DNA of 64,000 nt. Source: Salticus scenicus (Eukaryota; Arthropoda; Arachnida; Araneae; Salticidae). Position numbers and translations under genes: made by a program. This document shows, piece after piece, positions 43,483-54,759 of this stretch (its first letter is position 1; each line of letters opens with the position of its first letter). The notes beneath the pieces were generated by a model. It saw only the letters and a program-made list of their open reading frames with translations. It was not told where the DNA came from and made no database searches. Where the stretch lies: positions 194,469,532-194,533,531 of the forward strand of contig OZ005661.1 in NCBI GenBank assembly GCA_963930645.1. Direction: 5' to 3'.

Positions 43483-44757
43483 TAAATTAGTACAATACTT
43501 TTTTTAAATTAATTATTTAACACCCAAGAAACATTTTTCATTTTATTAAAAAATCTAAATGCCCTAGAATATTGTGACTTTCATGTGTGGTGACGGTTCC
43601 TTTAGTAGTAAGTTATAAGTTTCCTAATTAACTTCCAAACTGCTATTTTTAAAATACCAATAATGTGAACGAATCTGTTAAAGTTCAGTCGACTATAAAT
43701 TTGAACCAGTAAATGGATATTGTGCTGTTAGCCCAAATACTTATATTGCTGACATTTTTAATAAAAGTTCCGAAAAACTATTGAAGGTTTAATGAATAAA
43801 ATGAAAGTGATAATCTGAGAAAATTATATGACATTATTTGAAGCGTATAAATCAAAAAAAAAAAAAAAAAAAAAAAAGGTTTTTTTAAAGAAAATGTACA
43901 ATGAGAAAATATTCTCTAACTGACACCTAGAATCTAAATTGTGGCTCTAGAAAAATAGTTTCATGTCATCCTTAGATATTCTAGTCTCCTTTGAAAGCGA
44001 GTTCTAGAAACCTCTCTTAGAATTCTAGAGCGTTTGTCTATATTCTCGAGGGCTAAGTTATTTAAAAATCTCTGCAAATAAATGCGAATACTAGAGGCGG
44101 GTTTCAGCAACTATAATCTTGGCTTAAGATCCAATTCTTAAAAACAAAGCGAGAATTTCTCGCAATACAAATGATTCGAGTTATTCAGAATATTGTTTTA
44201 CCATCAAGAAACGTGTAGACTAGAAATTCTAGATCATTTCATCTATTCAGTTTATTGGCGTGCCTTATGCGCATATCTCTGGAATCTGTATTTCTAGTAA
44301 GGGATTTAGATAATAACCACTTATTTATTGTAGATGAAGGCGGTATATATTTTTTCTCAGTGTATATATTGTAGTACGTTGTACTTTTAAGCATCTTTAG
44401 AAAATTAAATACTTCAATCCAATTTCTTAATATATGTACACCTGAGTAAAAACATTTTGGAAAAAATGTTACCATCCTGTCTTCGACGTTCTACAATGAA
44501 ATACCTTTGTCATGAATAAATAAAACGGACATGGCTTTATAGTTCAGTGTCTTACCTCTTTTGGAACAGAAGGACCTTAGTACTAAATGTCTCTATATAA
44601 AGCAAAAAAATGTATATAAGAGGCATGTTGCTAACATAAAATGAATATAGTGCCTTTAACTTCCAGGTACAGACATATAACAATAAAAGTTTTGAAAAAA
44701 ATGGAGTTTTTATTCTATTTTTGTTTGCATAAATTAAGAAACACAATGCCTCGGATG
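43483..44757. other. Stretch with a cluster of CTAG-type palindromes
   Basis: No gene recognised. Between about 43925 and 44235 the motif TTCTAGA or CTAGAA recurs at least seven times (for example GTTCTAGAAACC near 44001, GAATTCTAGAGC near 44020, ACTAGAAATTCTAGATC near 44219). A run runs of A precedes it at 43853-43877. Confidence 0.5.
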
Positions 44758-44825
44758 GGTTCTTCGTAGTCGAATAGTTATGTCACCATTCCGCTATTCA
44801 AGAAGGTTCGATTCCAGTACTAGCC
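44758..44825 (+). repeat. tRNA-like SINE head, third type
   Basis: GTAGTCGAATAGTTATG is in box A position and GGTTCGATTCC (44805-44815) is a perfect box B, 40-odd bp downstream as in tRNAs. The outer arms do not pair well and the following sequence is not tRNA-like, so I read it as a SINE head and not as a tRNA gene. Confidence 0.5.
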
Positions 44826-45000
44826 TTTGGTGTCTTTAAATTCTTCGAGTTTAATTTTCTGTTGCTATAAATCCTCGTATCCACAAAGATGCAGAAACGT
44901 GCCTGGAATAACTGATAAATTATATTTAAACCGAAAAATATGCATACATTTAACAGACAAAAATTCTGTGTTCCTGTAAGCGAAGAATAAATATAATCTA

Positions 45001-45521
45001 TAACAAAAAAGTGACGCACCAAGAAGGAGTAATGCAAACTGGACACAAATTGACATACATACAGGTTTTCATGGAATCAAGCACCAATTCATCATTATCA
45101 TCGATCCTACATGCAACTGGTACTTCAGTGACTACAAATACTCTTAATAGGCGGCTCAGTGGGGTTGAGCTCAGTCCCCGGATCTCTCTTTCACTGAGGA
45201 CGTTTGGAGCATCATAAAAAGGGTCGTACAACTAGCTCCGGGTTTTACCAATCTAACGCAACAATTGGAAAGAATTTAGCACGATAATTCACAGGAGCAC
45301 ATCTGCCAGCTTTATTAATCAATACCAAGCCGAATAACTGAGTACATAAAGGCCAGAAGTGGACCAACGCGTTATGGACTTGTTTACTTTGTGAGGCCCT
45401 TTCTCTTGATTAAATCATTCAAATTTTCTGAAACTATAATCAATTGTTTTTCTCCACATGTACATCACATCTACTAATTTTTTGTCCCATTCGGACCACC
45501 CATTCCACCCCATATAGTGCG

Positions 45522-45555
<34 letters not shown>

Positions 45556-45558
45556 TTA
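45001..45558 (+). mobile_element. Internally deleted Tc1-like transposon
   Basis: The left end TAACAAAAAAGTGACGCAC and the right end GTGCGTC followed by a T run and TTGTTA are inverted repeats, with TA outside (44999-45000 and 45559-45560). The right end has an expanded T run (45525-45554). The body fuses two pieces of a transposase. The element is about 560 bp against roughly 1.3-1.7 kb for a full Tc1, so it is a deletion derivative. Confidence 0.82.
45011..45400 (+). pseudogene. Tc1-like transposase remnant, HTH piece joined to C-terminus
   Basis: At 45108-45165 the frame reads ATGTSVTTNTLNRRLSGVEL, the phrase of the second helix-turn-helix in Tc1 transposases. After a junction near 45180 another frame continues TEDVWSIIKRVV, TNLTQQLERI, SQEHICQLY, SIPSRITEYIKARSGPTRY, matching the Tc1 C-terminal tail after the last catalytic Glu, with two stops inside. 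The DDE core (about 200 residues) is missing. Inactive. Confidence 0.8.
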
Positions 45559-45560
45559 TA

Positions 45561-46820
45561 AAGTGTACTTTATTCTATGCGAAACATGCTTCGATCTAAA
45601 ACATATTTTTCAACAATTTCATTACATGTAAATTTCTTAAACTGTATCTTCCAGAAAATTCGTTCCTTGTCGTAACGTATTTGAATAATTTTGTATGTCC
45701 TTGTACACGAACAGTTTATTCATCTCTAACAGAAAATTTTCATATCAATTTACTATATGGTACTGATTTAGATTGCCGAGATTTGATATCCTGTTAATAT
45801 TTCCTCTTAAATTATGCTGATAACAAAAATATGCTGACATATACGCATAGAAAAAGAAAAATAAGAAAACAACAACTAAAATCTTTATGTTTGTATTTAG
45901 ATTTCTATGTGTAAAAAAAAAAAAAGCAAAAATCTCAATTTTAAACGTATGTGTTAAAAATGATACTTTTCGCTACTGTAAAGTAAAAGAAAAAGAAATA
46001 ATTCTTGTTCATGGCAGTCATTCTTTTTTTTTTTAAATAACTTCTATTTTTGGTTTTTAAAATCAACCAATTTTATTTGATAATTATAAAAAAAAAAAAA
46101 AAAAAAAATCATATGCTTTTAAAAGAATAACTTCTGTATATTTTTTCGACAAAAAAATATTGTAAATTTTATTAAACGAAATATTTTTAAGTCTTTTAAA
46201 AAATCATTTTATTGGGATTTTTAAAAATATTTATGCTTAAAGTACTCGTTTTAGATAAATTTATCTAGTCTGTAGAAATTTATCTATATTAAATGCAATA
46301 AAAGTAGATATTTATACAAAGTTTAGTTCAAACAAAAACTGAAAAACAAAATGTACAAAATATTAACATTTTATAATTAAACATTTAAATAATAAATAAA
46401 GGACTAATTAAAATAGATAAGTAAATTTCAATGAAAAATACGATTCACTGATATTCAAGATTAAAAACGTAGGAAATCGAATGTTAAGTGTCTTTCATTC
46501 GATTTAAAATGAAGCAGGAGTTTAATATAAAGAGATTTAAGAAAGTAAAAAAGAATAAAAAAAATTCAAATTCTGAATGCGAGCTATTTTATATGCAAAT
46601 CTTTTGATACGTTTAGACGTACTTTTCCATATTTAATGAAATTTATAAAATGTTTCTAAACTGTATTTACTTCGTTAAAAAAACAGACGGGAAATTTAAA
46701 TGACTTTTATTTTCATTTTCGGAAGTAGAAAGGAAATATATGAGGATTTAAAGTGTTTTATACCAATTCTATGTCAAATTAATTTATTATAAATAGATTA
46801 TAATACATTTTCTTATTAAA
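45561..46820. other. AT-rich stretch without recognised gene
   Basis: A runs at 45913-45925 and 46088-46108. Nothing recognised. Confidence 0.5.
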
Positions 46821-46930
46821 CTAGGGGGCTCTGACCCTGCTCGCTCCGCTCACCAAACCCCGAGGGAGGCTTCGCTTCCCCCCCCCCCCCCCCCCCGACT
46901 CACTTTACTTATTAGCACATGCAGAGCTCT
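46821..46930 (-). mobile_element. Helitron 3' terminus
   Basis: On the minus strand the sequence ends GGTTTGGTGAGCGGAGCGAG then CAGGGTCAGAGCCCCCTAG followed by T. A GC-rich hairpin-capable segment just before CTAG, inserted next to T, is the standard Helitron 3' end. The body upstream (higher coordinates) contains a C run of about 17 (46880-46896) and quickly becomes unrecognisable. No 5' TC end found. Confidence 0.65.
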
Positions 46931-47124
46931 ACCCGCCTAGTCGCTATTTCCTTTCACTGAAAAAGGAATATTAATGGTGCATATTACAAGACAAAAGCAG
47001 AAAATTGTTATGGAAATCCTCATATTCAATGTCAAATTGAAATATATAATATTTATTTATTTTTTTAATAGAAAGAAATTCATAATATCTAGACCATTTT
47101 GAATTACAGCTTTAATATATGACC

Positions 47125-47510
47125 CTTTTTATTTATTTTTTACAACCTTAGATCCGAACCGCGGTACCCCTTCGTAATTGGAAGATTGCGGGTTCGGTAC
47201 TCGAGCCGGCGAAAGACCGTTGTGTACACTAATGGTGGCTGGTGCACTTAAAATATGTCGTGGCCGCAATATTTTCCATGTTCCCATCAAAGTTATACCT
47301 CTGGGGGCCACTGAAGCGGGGGACCATCCCCTTCATGTAGGACAAAATTGTAGTGGCATGTTTCCGGAACATCCGTAGGGGTGTGTCCCAGACCGTCGCC
47401 AATTATTCATAGTGCAGTAATGCTGCGATGTCAGACACAACCTACCTACAACCATGGATCATATTTTAATTTTCCCTTGTACGAAAATTAATTTTCTAAA
47501 AGTAGAGAAA
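47125..47510 (+). mobile_element. SINE-1 copy, head-deleted, first of a tandem pair
   Basis: CCGCGGTACCCCTTCGTAATTGG lacks the box A part (CAGTCGGTAGAGCGC), but ATTGCGGGTTCGGTACTC and the body GTGTACACTAATGGTGGC match 24569-24890. The tail ends CTACCTACAACCATGG and continues ATCATATTTTAATTTTCCC. The following copy shares both this downstream flank and the upstream CTTTTTATTT..TTTTTTACA flank. Confidence 0.85.
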
Positions 47511-47520
47511 AAAAGTTAAT

Positions 47521-47925
47521 CTTTATTTTCTATCTTTTTTACATTCATGGTTTCGGGCTGCGGTACCCTAGTCTGTAAAGCACCGAGCACGTAATTGGAA
47601 GATTGCCGATTCGATACTTGAGCCGGCCAAAGACCGTCGTGTACACTAATCGTGGCTGGTGCACATAAAATCTGTCGTGACCGCAAAGTCATCCATGTTC
47701 CCACAGACACTATACCTCTGGGAATCACCAAAGCAGGTGGGGGGGGGGGGATCTTTTCCGGGAAGGATCAAAATTGTGATGGCATGTGACCGGAACATCT
47801 CTAGGGGTGCTGCATCCCAGACCGTCGGCAATTACCCATAGCGCAGTACTGGTGCGACGTTTAATCGAACGTACCTACCTACCTACGTACAACCATGGAT
47901 CATAGTTTAATTTTCCCGTGTAAGA
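47521..47925 (+). mobile_element. SINE-1 copy, second of a tandem pair
   Basis: GGGCTGCGGTACCCTAGTC then GATTCGATACTTGAGCC retain more of the head. The body and a (CCTA)n tail (CGTACCTACCTACCTACG) match SINE-1. A run of about 11 G is at 47740-47750. Because upstream and downstream flanks are shared with the previous copy, the pair arose by segmental duplication of ~395 bp and not by two insertions. Confidence 0.85.
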
Positions 47926-48524
47926 TGACTTCATGACAGAAGAACAACGTCACTGGGAGAAACTTTCTTCAAAATGGCAAACAGAGTACCTTCATAAACT
48001 TGCCGTTTTTAGTTAATAAATTCTTTAATTAAAATGATAGAAATTTCTATGCAGCTGAAATGTCTTCCTTGGAGTATTCGGAACACATTGATAACTCTCA
48101 TGACGCGAAGGACCCTGCCTTCCACTAGAAGATATTGTTGCAGACAAAAATATTTGAGGCCAGTGACAGTAACTTTTTTTTAATATATAGAGAAATTGAA
48201 TTTTTTTAAGAAACGGTTAATGTAATAACATTTAATGCCTATTATTTGAGATTATTTGTATACAGTAATTTAATATTTGTGTTTAAATAATTGTATTAAT
48301 TACTTTTGTATTATATTAAATTAAAAAATCTGGCGTGTCAGCACTCGATTTTTCATACATTTAGTAGTGATCAGGTATTTAAAAAAATTGAATCATTGAA
48401 TATTTCAGTAACTAATCCAAAGAAAAATCATAATGGGGTGTATAAGTTATCCTTCTCAATTTCAACCATTTGAAAATACACAGTGTATGTAAAAAAATAT
48501 TGTGTATAAAATACAATGTATAAA
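47926..48524. other. AT-rich stretch without recognised gene
   Basis: Nothing recognised. Confidence 0.5.
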
Positions 48525-49283
48525 TTCTTTCATCCCTGAGTGAGTAAAATTTCAAAACAAGCGAAATTCAGTATTGAAAAATCTGAATCAAAATTCAGAA
48601 ATATACACCAGTTTAAGCATATTAAAAAACTGATGATGAATTTTATATAAGTAGCTCAAATGGGATTTGATTGTGTTCAAATTATTTCATACTTCCCTGT
48701 AAAACACGGGCTTCATTTTCTATAATGATCACTCATTATAGCGGCATAACATTTATCAGTTTCTTTATGTTTTAAACAATCTATCATTCTTTCAACCCTG
48801 AGTGGGTAAAATTTCAAAACAAGCGAATTTCAGTATTGAAAAATTTGAATCAAAATTCAGAAATATATACCGGTTTAAGCATATTAAAAAAATGCTGATG
48901 AATTTTATATAAGTAGCTCAAATGGGATTTGATAGTGTTCAAATTATTTCATACTTCCCTGTAAAACACGGGCTTCATTTTCCATAATGATCACTCATTA
49001 TAGCGACATAACATTTATCAGTTTCTTTATGTTTTAAACAATCTAACATTCTTTCAACCCTGAGTGAGTAAAATAATAAAACAAGCGAATTTCAGTATTG
49101 AAAAATCTGAATCAAAATTCAGAAATATATATCGGTGTAAGCATACTAAAAAGAAAAAGGGTTTGATAGTGTTCAAATTATTTCATACTTCCCTGTAAAA
49201 CGCACACTTTATTTTTATAATGATCCCTCATTAGTAAAGCAACGCAAAATGTACTAGTTTCTTTATGTTTTAAGCAATCCAAC
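48525..49283 (+). repeat. Tandem array, three copies of a 262-bp unit
   Basis: Units start at TTCTTTCATCCCTGAGTG (48525), TTCTTTCAACCCTGAGTG (48787) and again at 49049. Copies 1 and 2 are nearly identical over the whole unit (for example CATACTTCCCTGTAAAACAC in both). Copy 3 has lost about 55 bp after TAAGCATACTAAAA and is more diverged. No head or transposon end is visible, so this looks like local amplification. Confidence 0.92.
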
Positions 49284-49658
49284 ATCATTAAAATGTGCTT
49301 TAAGTCCATTGACTATGACGTATAACATTCTTTTTGTATCCGTGTAAAAAATAGATAAGTCATAATTTTATTAGCCAATATTCAGAAAATATGTATAGTC
49401 TTACGACGATAACACATAATATTCCTAGCAATGTTTTGTTTAATTGCATAAGAAATTTCAACGTTTCCGAATTTTAAATAATTTGAGTCTATAAGCCGTA
49501 ATCATAAAGAATTATAAACTAGGAAGATAATTTTAAAGATAATTCCGACACTAATGAAAATCTTTTCTGTTTTTGCGTCGATAACCTACAAAAAATCCAA
49601 CAACTTTTATCGGATTCTGATATGTTTAGACGCAAATGTATACAAACATTCTCGTAAA

Positions 49659-49689
<31 letters not shown>

Positions 49690-50030
49690 GAAAAGAAAAG
49701 AAAAAGAAAAAAATCAAGGTACTTTAAAACTTATAGAATCATTAATATTACACTTTCTTAAAGATTAAAATACATTATTTTGGAAAATAAATAATTCCTT
49801 ACGTAGTTAAAAATGTAAACTTGGTTAGAAAATATTCTATATGATTAGTACTTTCAATAAAATTAGTTTACATTTATTTTTAATAAAACTTAATTTTACC
49901 ATTGATTAATGAATAACAATGGAATTACGACCATAATACACAAGTAAATAAAACAGCGGATGCATATAATTTAATAAATAAGTTTTTTTTTCTTCGGACA
50001 TTAATTCACATAATTCCTTACCCAAATATA
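49284..50030. other. AT-rich stretch without recognised gene
   Basis: A-rich purine tract at 49658-49712. Nothing else recognised. Confidence 0.5.
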
Positions 50031-50790
50031 CCGGGTGATCCAAAAGTCAGGACAAACTTTAAAAATGAATAATTCGAAAACGAATCAAGATACAAAGATA
50101 CGGTTTGCACCAAACGGATGGAAAAGAAGCCGGGCTTTGTGTGGCGAAGGAAAAAAATAGTTATGTTGGCGACCAACAGATGGCGCTGTCGTATTTCTGA
50201 TGTAGGATTATGCAAAGCAACAAACGATATAGAAAGGTACAACTACAGCAGTATGGTAGTCGAAGCTTATATGCATCGAAATATCGCATTCTCAGTCGCT
50301 ACTTTAATCACGCATGGCCTCCAAGATTTCCCGATCTGACACCCTGTGACTTTTGGCTGTCGGGATTCTTGAAAGTCAAAAGTGTACTGTGACCTACCGG
50401 CATCACTAGCAGCACTGAAAGATGCCATCCGCCAAAATGTGTCAGACATAACGCAAGAAATGCTACTAAATGCTGTGAACGATGTGGTGAATCATCTCAC
50501 AGCTGTACTTCTGAATGATGGACATTGAACAGTTACTGTAGTAGTACTAATTAACTGTAATTGAGCTGACTTGTAAGTTGTCAACATTTTTTTTTCATTT
50601 GTAAATCATCTCTTGGTGAAATAAAACACTATAGCGCCATCTGTTGGTCGCCAACAGAACTAATTTTTTTCTTTTGCCATACAAAACCCGGTTCCTTTTT
50701 CATCCGTTTGGTGCAAACCGTATCTTTGTATCTTGATTCGTTTTCGAATTATTCATTGTTAAAGTTTGTCCTGACTTTTGGATCACCCGG
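50031..50790 (+). mobile_element. Deleted mariner-like transposon with ~159-bp inverted repeats
   Basis: Ends CCGGGTGATCCAAAAGTC and GACTTTTGGATCACCCGG are flanked by TA (50029-50030, 50791-50792). The inverted repeats run from 50031 to about 50189 and from about 50632 to 50790 and are highly similar, including CAACAGATGGCGCT near their inner edges. The 440-bp interior carries the end of a transposase. Very long inverted repeats around a truncated gene mark a non-autonomous copy of an IS630/Tc1/mariner-superfamily element. Confidence 0.92.
50225..50528 (+). pseudogene. C-terminal part of a mariner-like transposase
   Basis: HAWPPRFPDLTPCDFWLSGFLK (50308-50373) is the region of the last catalytic residue. 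Asp in PDLTPCD suggests a DDD-type triad rather than DDE. After a one-base shift near 50390 the frame continues LPASLAALKDAIRQNVSDIT then QEMLLNAVNDVVNHLTAVL to a stop near 50527. The N-terminal DNA-binding domain and the first two catalytic residues are deleted. Inactive. Confidence 0.85.
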
Positions 50791-50792
50791 TA

Positions 50793-51504
50793 TATTAATC
50801 TGTTGCATACATCATTATACGCAAAAGGAAAAAAGAAATGGAAATGTAGTCTGATTGTCATAAAATTAATTAAAGCAAATACAGAATCATTGAGATGTGA
50901 AAAACAATTTTCTACATCATTTGATTGATATAAACTCTTTATCAGTTACAACATTAAGTAAACAAAATATTTAATGAAGCATCTCTTGTCTAAATAAAAT
51001 TTACTAATAGTATTCTTGATGAAATGCGTTTCACTAAGTATCTTATTTAAGATTAATAAGTTATTTAATTTTTATTTCTTATTTGTTGCAAAATTTCCGG
51101 TAATTCACGCTAATAGTTTTAAAATAAGAAATACTATGCTTGATATTTATGAAATATGAAAATTTCCTTTCTTTCTTTCATTTAAAATATTTAACAATAA
51201 CAAAAAAAAAAAAAAAAAAAGAAATGTATTCTATGAGTTTTTGTCTTTTAATCAGCGTGGTATGGTGTTATCATTTTTTCTGTGTTCAAATAAAAACAAA
51301 TATTGTCAAACTGTAACTGTTTCAGTCGATATAATACACGTCAAACTGAGTATTGACAGCTTGAAAAATTGAAAATGGTTTAAAAAATATTTATTGTTAC
51401 TTTTAGTAGCCAATGTATGCATAGTACATGAAGTAATATAACTTCATGTACTATATAAAAATTTTGTTTGTAATAAATAAAAAATAAAGTAACCGCAAAA
51501 AAAA

Positions 51505-51539
<35 letters not shown>

Positions 51540-52981
51540 TTCTTTTTTCAAAAGTTCGCGAACTCATATGTGTCCTTTCTAAAAATTATTATTTAAAGCG
51601 CGTATAAAGTAATTGGATTTTTAAATAAATGTGCAATATGTAAAAAATACGTCATAGGTTTTTATCTCAAAAATGATTTTATTTATTTATTGAGATTTTT
51701 GAAATTATAAGGCAGTTTTCTTAAAAATGAATTCCCAAAAAGTGTTTGAAATACTATTTGGGTCTCCAGATTTCATACGTTGCATGTACAGAACCCTTTA
51801 GGGGCTTCTAAGCCCTGTAAATAATCTAAACCTTAGTTCATTCTTTAAACGATAAACTATTTTTCTATTTAGATTAAATTTTAACATGTTACCCTATGTA
51901 TCTAGTTGTCAACCTATATAATGAAAAAGTGCAATCTATTCCAGTAAAAAATATTTCATACATTTAATACATTTTACGTTTTAGAATAACGTTTCTCTAA
52001 TATTTTCTTAATTATTTTATAAGTTTAAAAAAATTTGTTGAAATACTTCTTGTTATAAGGGGAATAAAACCTCCAAATTATTAATTAAAGAAAAAAAAGT
52101 CTAAGTGTATGTTTCATACCTACCAAAAAGCATAAAACTGTTGTACATGGTAGGTGAAATCATATGTTAAAAATCATTGTAACTTTTATGGTACAAGGCA
52201 ATCCTAAACTTTTCTGTATTTCTTTCAATAGGTGGGTAACAGTTAAATTCATTACTGTATTTATTCATCTAAGAAAAAATTTCTAAATCATTATATTCAT
52301 TAAGTTACACAATAACAAGGAACCAGAAAAATAATAAATAAATAAATAAATAAAACCCATGGGAGATTACTTAATGGTGGAAAAATGGAAAATTGTAAAA
52401 TATTATGTACAAAAGTACAGTTCTTAAACATAATGTAACTGCATAAACAATGCTTATATTAAAAGAAAAGCACAAATGTTTTATTTTACGATATTCTAAA
52501 CACGAATTAAATATGTCAGTCTATTTTATAATACTAATTCCTGCAAATTTAGAAAAAAATTAACAAAAGCGAAAATTAAAACATATCGATTGTACAAGAC
52601 AATTTTTTTTAACATCTTGTTCCAAAATACACCGAAAATCTAGTGTTAAAAAAATTTTGCTTACATTCTTAGTAAACAAAATTTAATTTAGTAAGACAAC
52701 ACTTATTTTCATCCTTTCAACCATATAAAGGCAGGCTGTAACTGTGTTTCATTCTTTATCAGCACTAACGATATTCCTTTCTTAAATTTTCAGTTATATT
52801 ACATTAGTATAGGAGGTATTAAAATTTTTGTTGCTAACTTGGCGATGAATTAAAATGGCTGTTGCAACTGCATAAGTAAATATTTTTTGAGAAACATCCG
52901 AACTACTTCGCTTTATTTACTTATTTATTCATAATTAGTCTTTACAGATCTTCACATAATTTCACATAATATATTAATATG
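50793..52981. other. AT-rich stretch without recognised gene
   Basis: (AT)n at 51508-51536, A runs near 51203-51220 and (AATA)n at 52332-52355. Around 52723-52765 CCATATAAAGGCAGGC then TTCATTCTTTATCAGCAC looks like a TATA box followed by an initiator, but no transcript or frame follows that I recognise. Confidence 0.45.
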
Positions 52982-53641
52982 CAGGGTGGGCGGAAAGTAA
53001 CTCCCTATTTTGAATTTGGAATAACTATTGCTGATATGTGTAGATTGTAATGAAAATTACCTTGTTTTGTAGACTGCAGAGTGATATTATTTGTAGTATT
53101 TTTTCCCCTTTTCATATGTCTAATATATGGCAGTGGCTTGATGAATGATTCACTGAAAACTGGATAGGCCACCGAGGCTCCAGAGAATGGCCTGCACGTA
53201 GTCCAGACCTAACCCCATGCGATTACTTTTTATGGGAGTGGGCTAAGGAAGAAGTGTACTACAGCAAACTTCAAACACTTGGCGACTTTGAAAACAAAAT
53301 CCGTAAAGTCATAAGTGGTGTTCCTGATGAGTTTCATTTTCCTGATTTCATACTTTCGTTAATTTTTAAAAATAGATACAGAAAAATCGCCCCTTTCATT
53401 TGGTACCGAATTTGTAACGATAGGACTGACATTTCTAATTTATATCTTCCGGAAGGCCGTAGCAAACGTACCTGTTCCTTTAAGACAGTGCATAGAAAAT
53501 ACTGGAGCAGACATTGAACTGTAACTTTTGTAATTATTATGCAACACAATAAACTAAATGTGTACAAAAAAATGCCTTCATAACTACATGCGTTTAAGAA
53601 ATTAATTATTTCCAGTAGGGAGTTTATTTTCGCCCAGCCTG
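52982..53641 (+). mobile_element. Deleted mariner-like transposon, second family
   Basis: The left end CAGGGTGGGCGGAAAGTAAC and the inverted right end TTATTTTCGCCCAGCCTG form imperfect ~30-bp inverted repeats that include GGAGT/ACTCC further in. TA follows the right end. The ~660-bp interior retains a transposase C-terminus. Ends and protein both differ from the element at 50031. Confidence 0.8.
53130..53520 (+). pseudogene. C-terminal part of a second mariner-like transposase
   Basis: After TENWIGHRGSREWPARS the frame gives PDLTPCDYFLWEWAKEEVYY, the last catalytic Asp region, then LQTLGDFENKIRKVISGVP (53270-53327). About 110 bp of AT-rich sequence interrupts here. Then FRKAVANVPVPLRQCIENTG (about 53442-53500) resumes in another frame as the usual C-terminal end. 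An internal stop lies at 53144. Inactive. Confidence 0.82.
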
Positions 53642-53999
53642 TAGTTTAGAAAATTAAACGGCAAAATTGGATATCGGCAGGTATCCCGGCATATTTAAAG
53701 TGGAATACTACAAATGGTGGCTACGCAAAATCGGAGATTGAAGAAACATTGTCATCTCTTACTAAAAATTAAGAAAGTAAGTAATCACCATAAATTGTAA
53801 AAATACTTAACAATCGTCCAAAGTCGAAAAAGTAAGTTGGCAAAAGCATAGAAGAGAGCAATAACGTATGACTAAATATAGAGCTGGTACAAAATATTAA
53901 TGAGAGAAGCTGGCTGACTATTGAGCTAAACATTGAAGTTGACTCTTGAACTATTATTTATGGTTAGAAACAAACAAACAAATAAATTGAATTAGAATT

Positions 54000-54043
<44 letters not shown>

Positions 54044-54045
54044 GT
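53642..54045. other. AT-rich stretch with (AT)n
   Basis: (AT)n at 54003-54039. Otherwise nothing recognised. Confidence 0.5.
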
Positions 54046-54480
54046 TAGGTGACAAAAGTTTTGTTCATTTATATGATTTTGGAAATATTCTTTAAAGATT
54101 TGGCGATAATTATGGACATGTCCCCATGATAGATTTAACTCTAGCATAATTACTTTAAATAATGGAACACAAGAATTAAGTAATGAACTATTTGTTTTGT
54201 AAAATAAGAAATGTTTAATACTCATTCGAATAAAAAAATGAAAGAGACAATTTAATTGGCATCATTTAACTATCTCTACATGTGACAGTCAATTAGATTT
54301 AGGAGTTTTATTCATTTATAAAGTTAATACATTGTAATAAAAAATATACCAATTATTATTCATTATTATTTAATTATTAAAATTTTTATTAGTTTTAACT
54401 GAATGATGACCTAATAATTTATTATGTATTTCCAAATCCTTTAAATAAGATTAGAAAACTTAACAGTTATCAATAGAAAA
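54046..54480. repeat. Ancient tandem duplication, copy 1
   Basis: Aligns with 54760-55190: AGGTGACAAAAG against AGGCGACAAAAT, AGATTTGGCGATAATTA against AGATTTGGCGATACTTA, CATGTCCCCATGATAG against CATGTCGCAATGATAC, AATGGAACAC against AATGGATAAA, GTGACAGTCAATTAG against GTGACAATCAACTAA, and AAATAAGATTAGAAAACT against AAATAAGATAAGGAAACT. A run of about 35 A (54492-54526) follows. No frame. Confidence 0.7.
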
Positions 54481-54488
54481 ATTTACTC

Positions 54489-54529
<41 letters not shown>

Positions 54530-54759
54530 ATATTACTCTTTTATGATAAGAAAATTCTTGTAAATTTTTCTACCAAGAAAAAATAAAATAAAATAAAAAC
54601 AGATTAGATACTACTGGATTAGATAGATACTTGTTTTAAATATCCAGATTTTGATTTTTTAAAACATTTTTTCCAGTACTTTGTAATAGCAAAATCAATT
54701 TGTAACTATATTTACTATATATTAATAAAAAAATAGAAAAGAATATATTTTAAAAGTTT
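54481..54759. other. Linker with a long A run
   Basis: A run 54492-54526 and AT-rich sequence between the duplication copies. Confidence 0.6.

Noticed and set aside
44758..44825. Functional tRNA gene
   Set aside because: Box A and box B are present, but the acceptor and anticodon arms do not pair well. The same caution applies to 83-149 and the SINE heads.
52723..52765. Host gene promoter with TATA and initiator
   Set aside because: TATAAAG is expected often in DNA this AT-rich, and no downstream exon was recognised.
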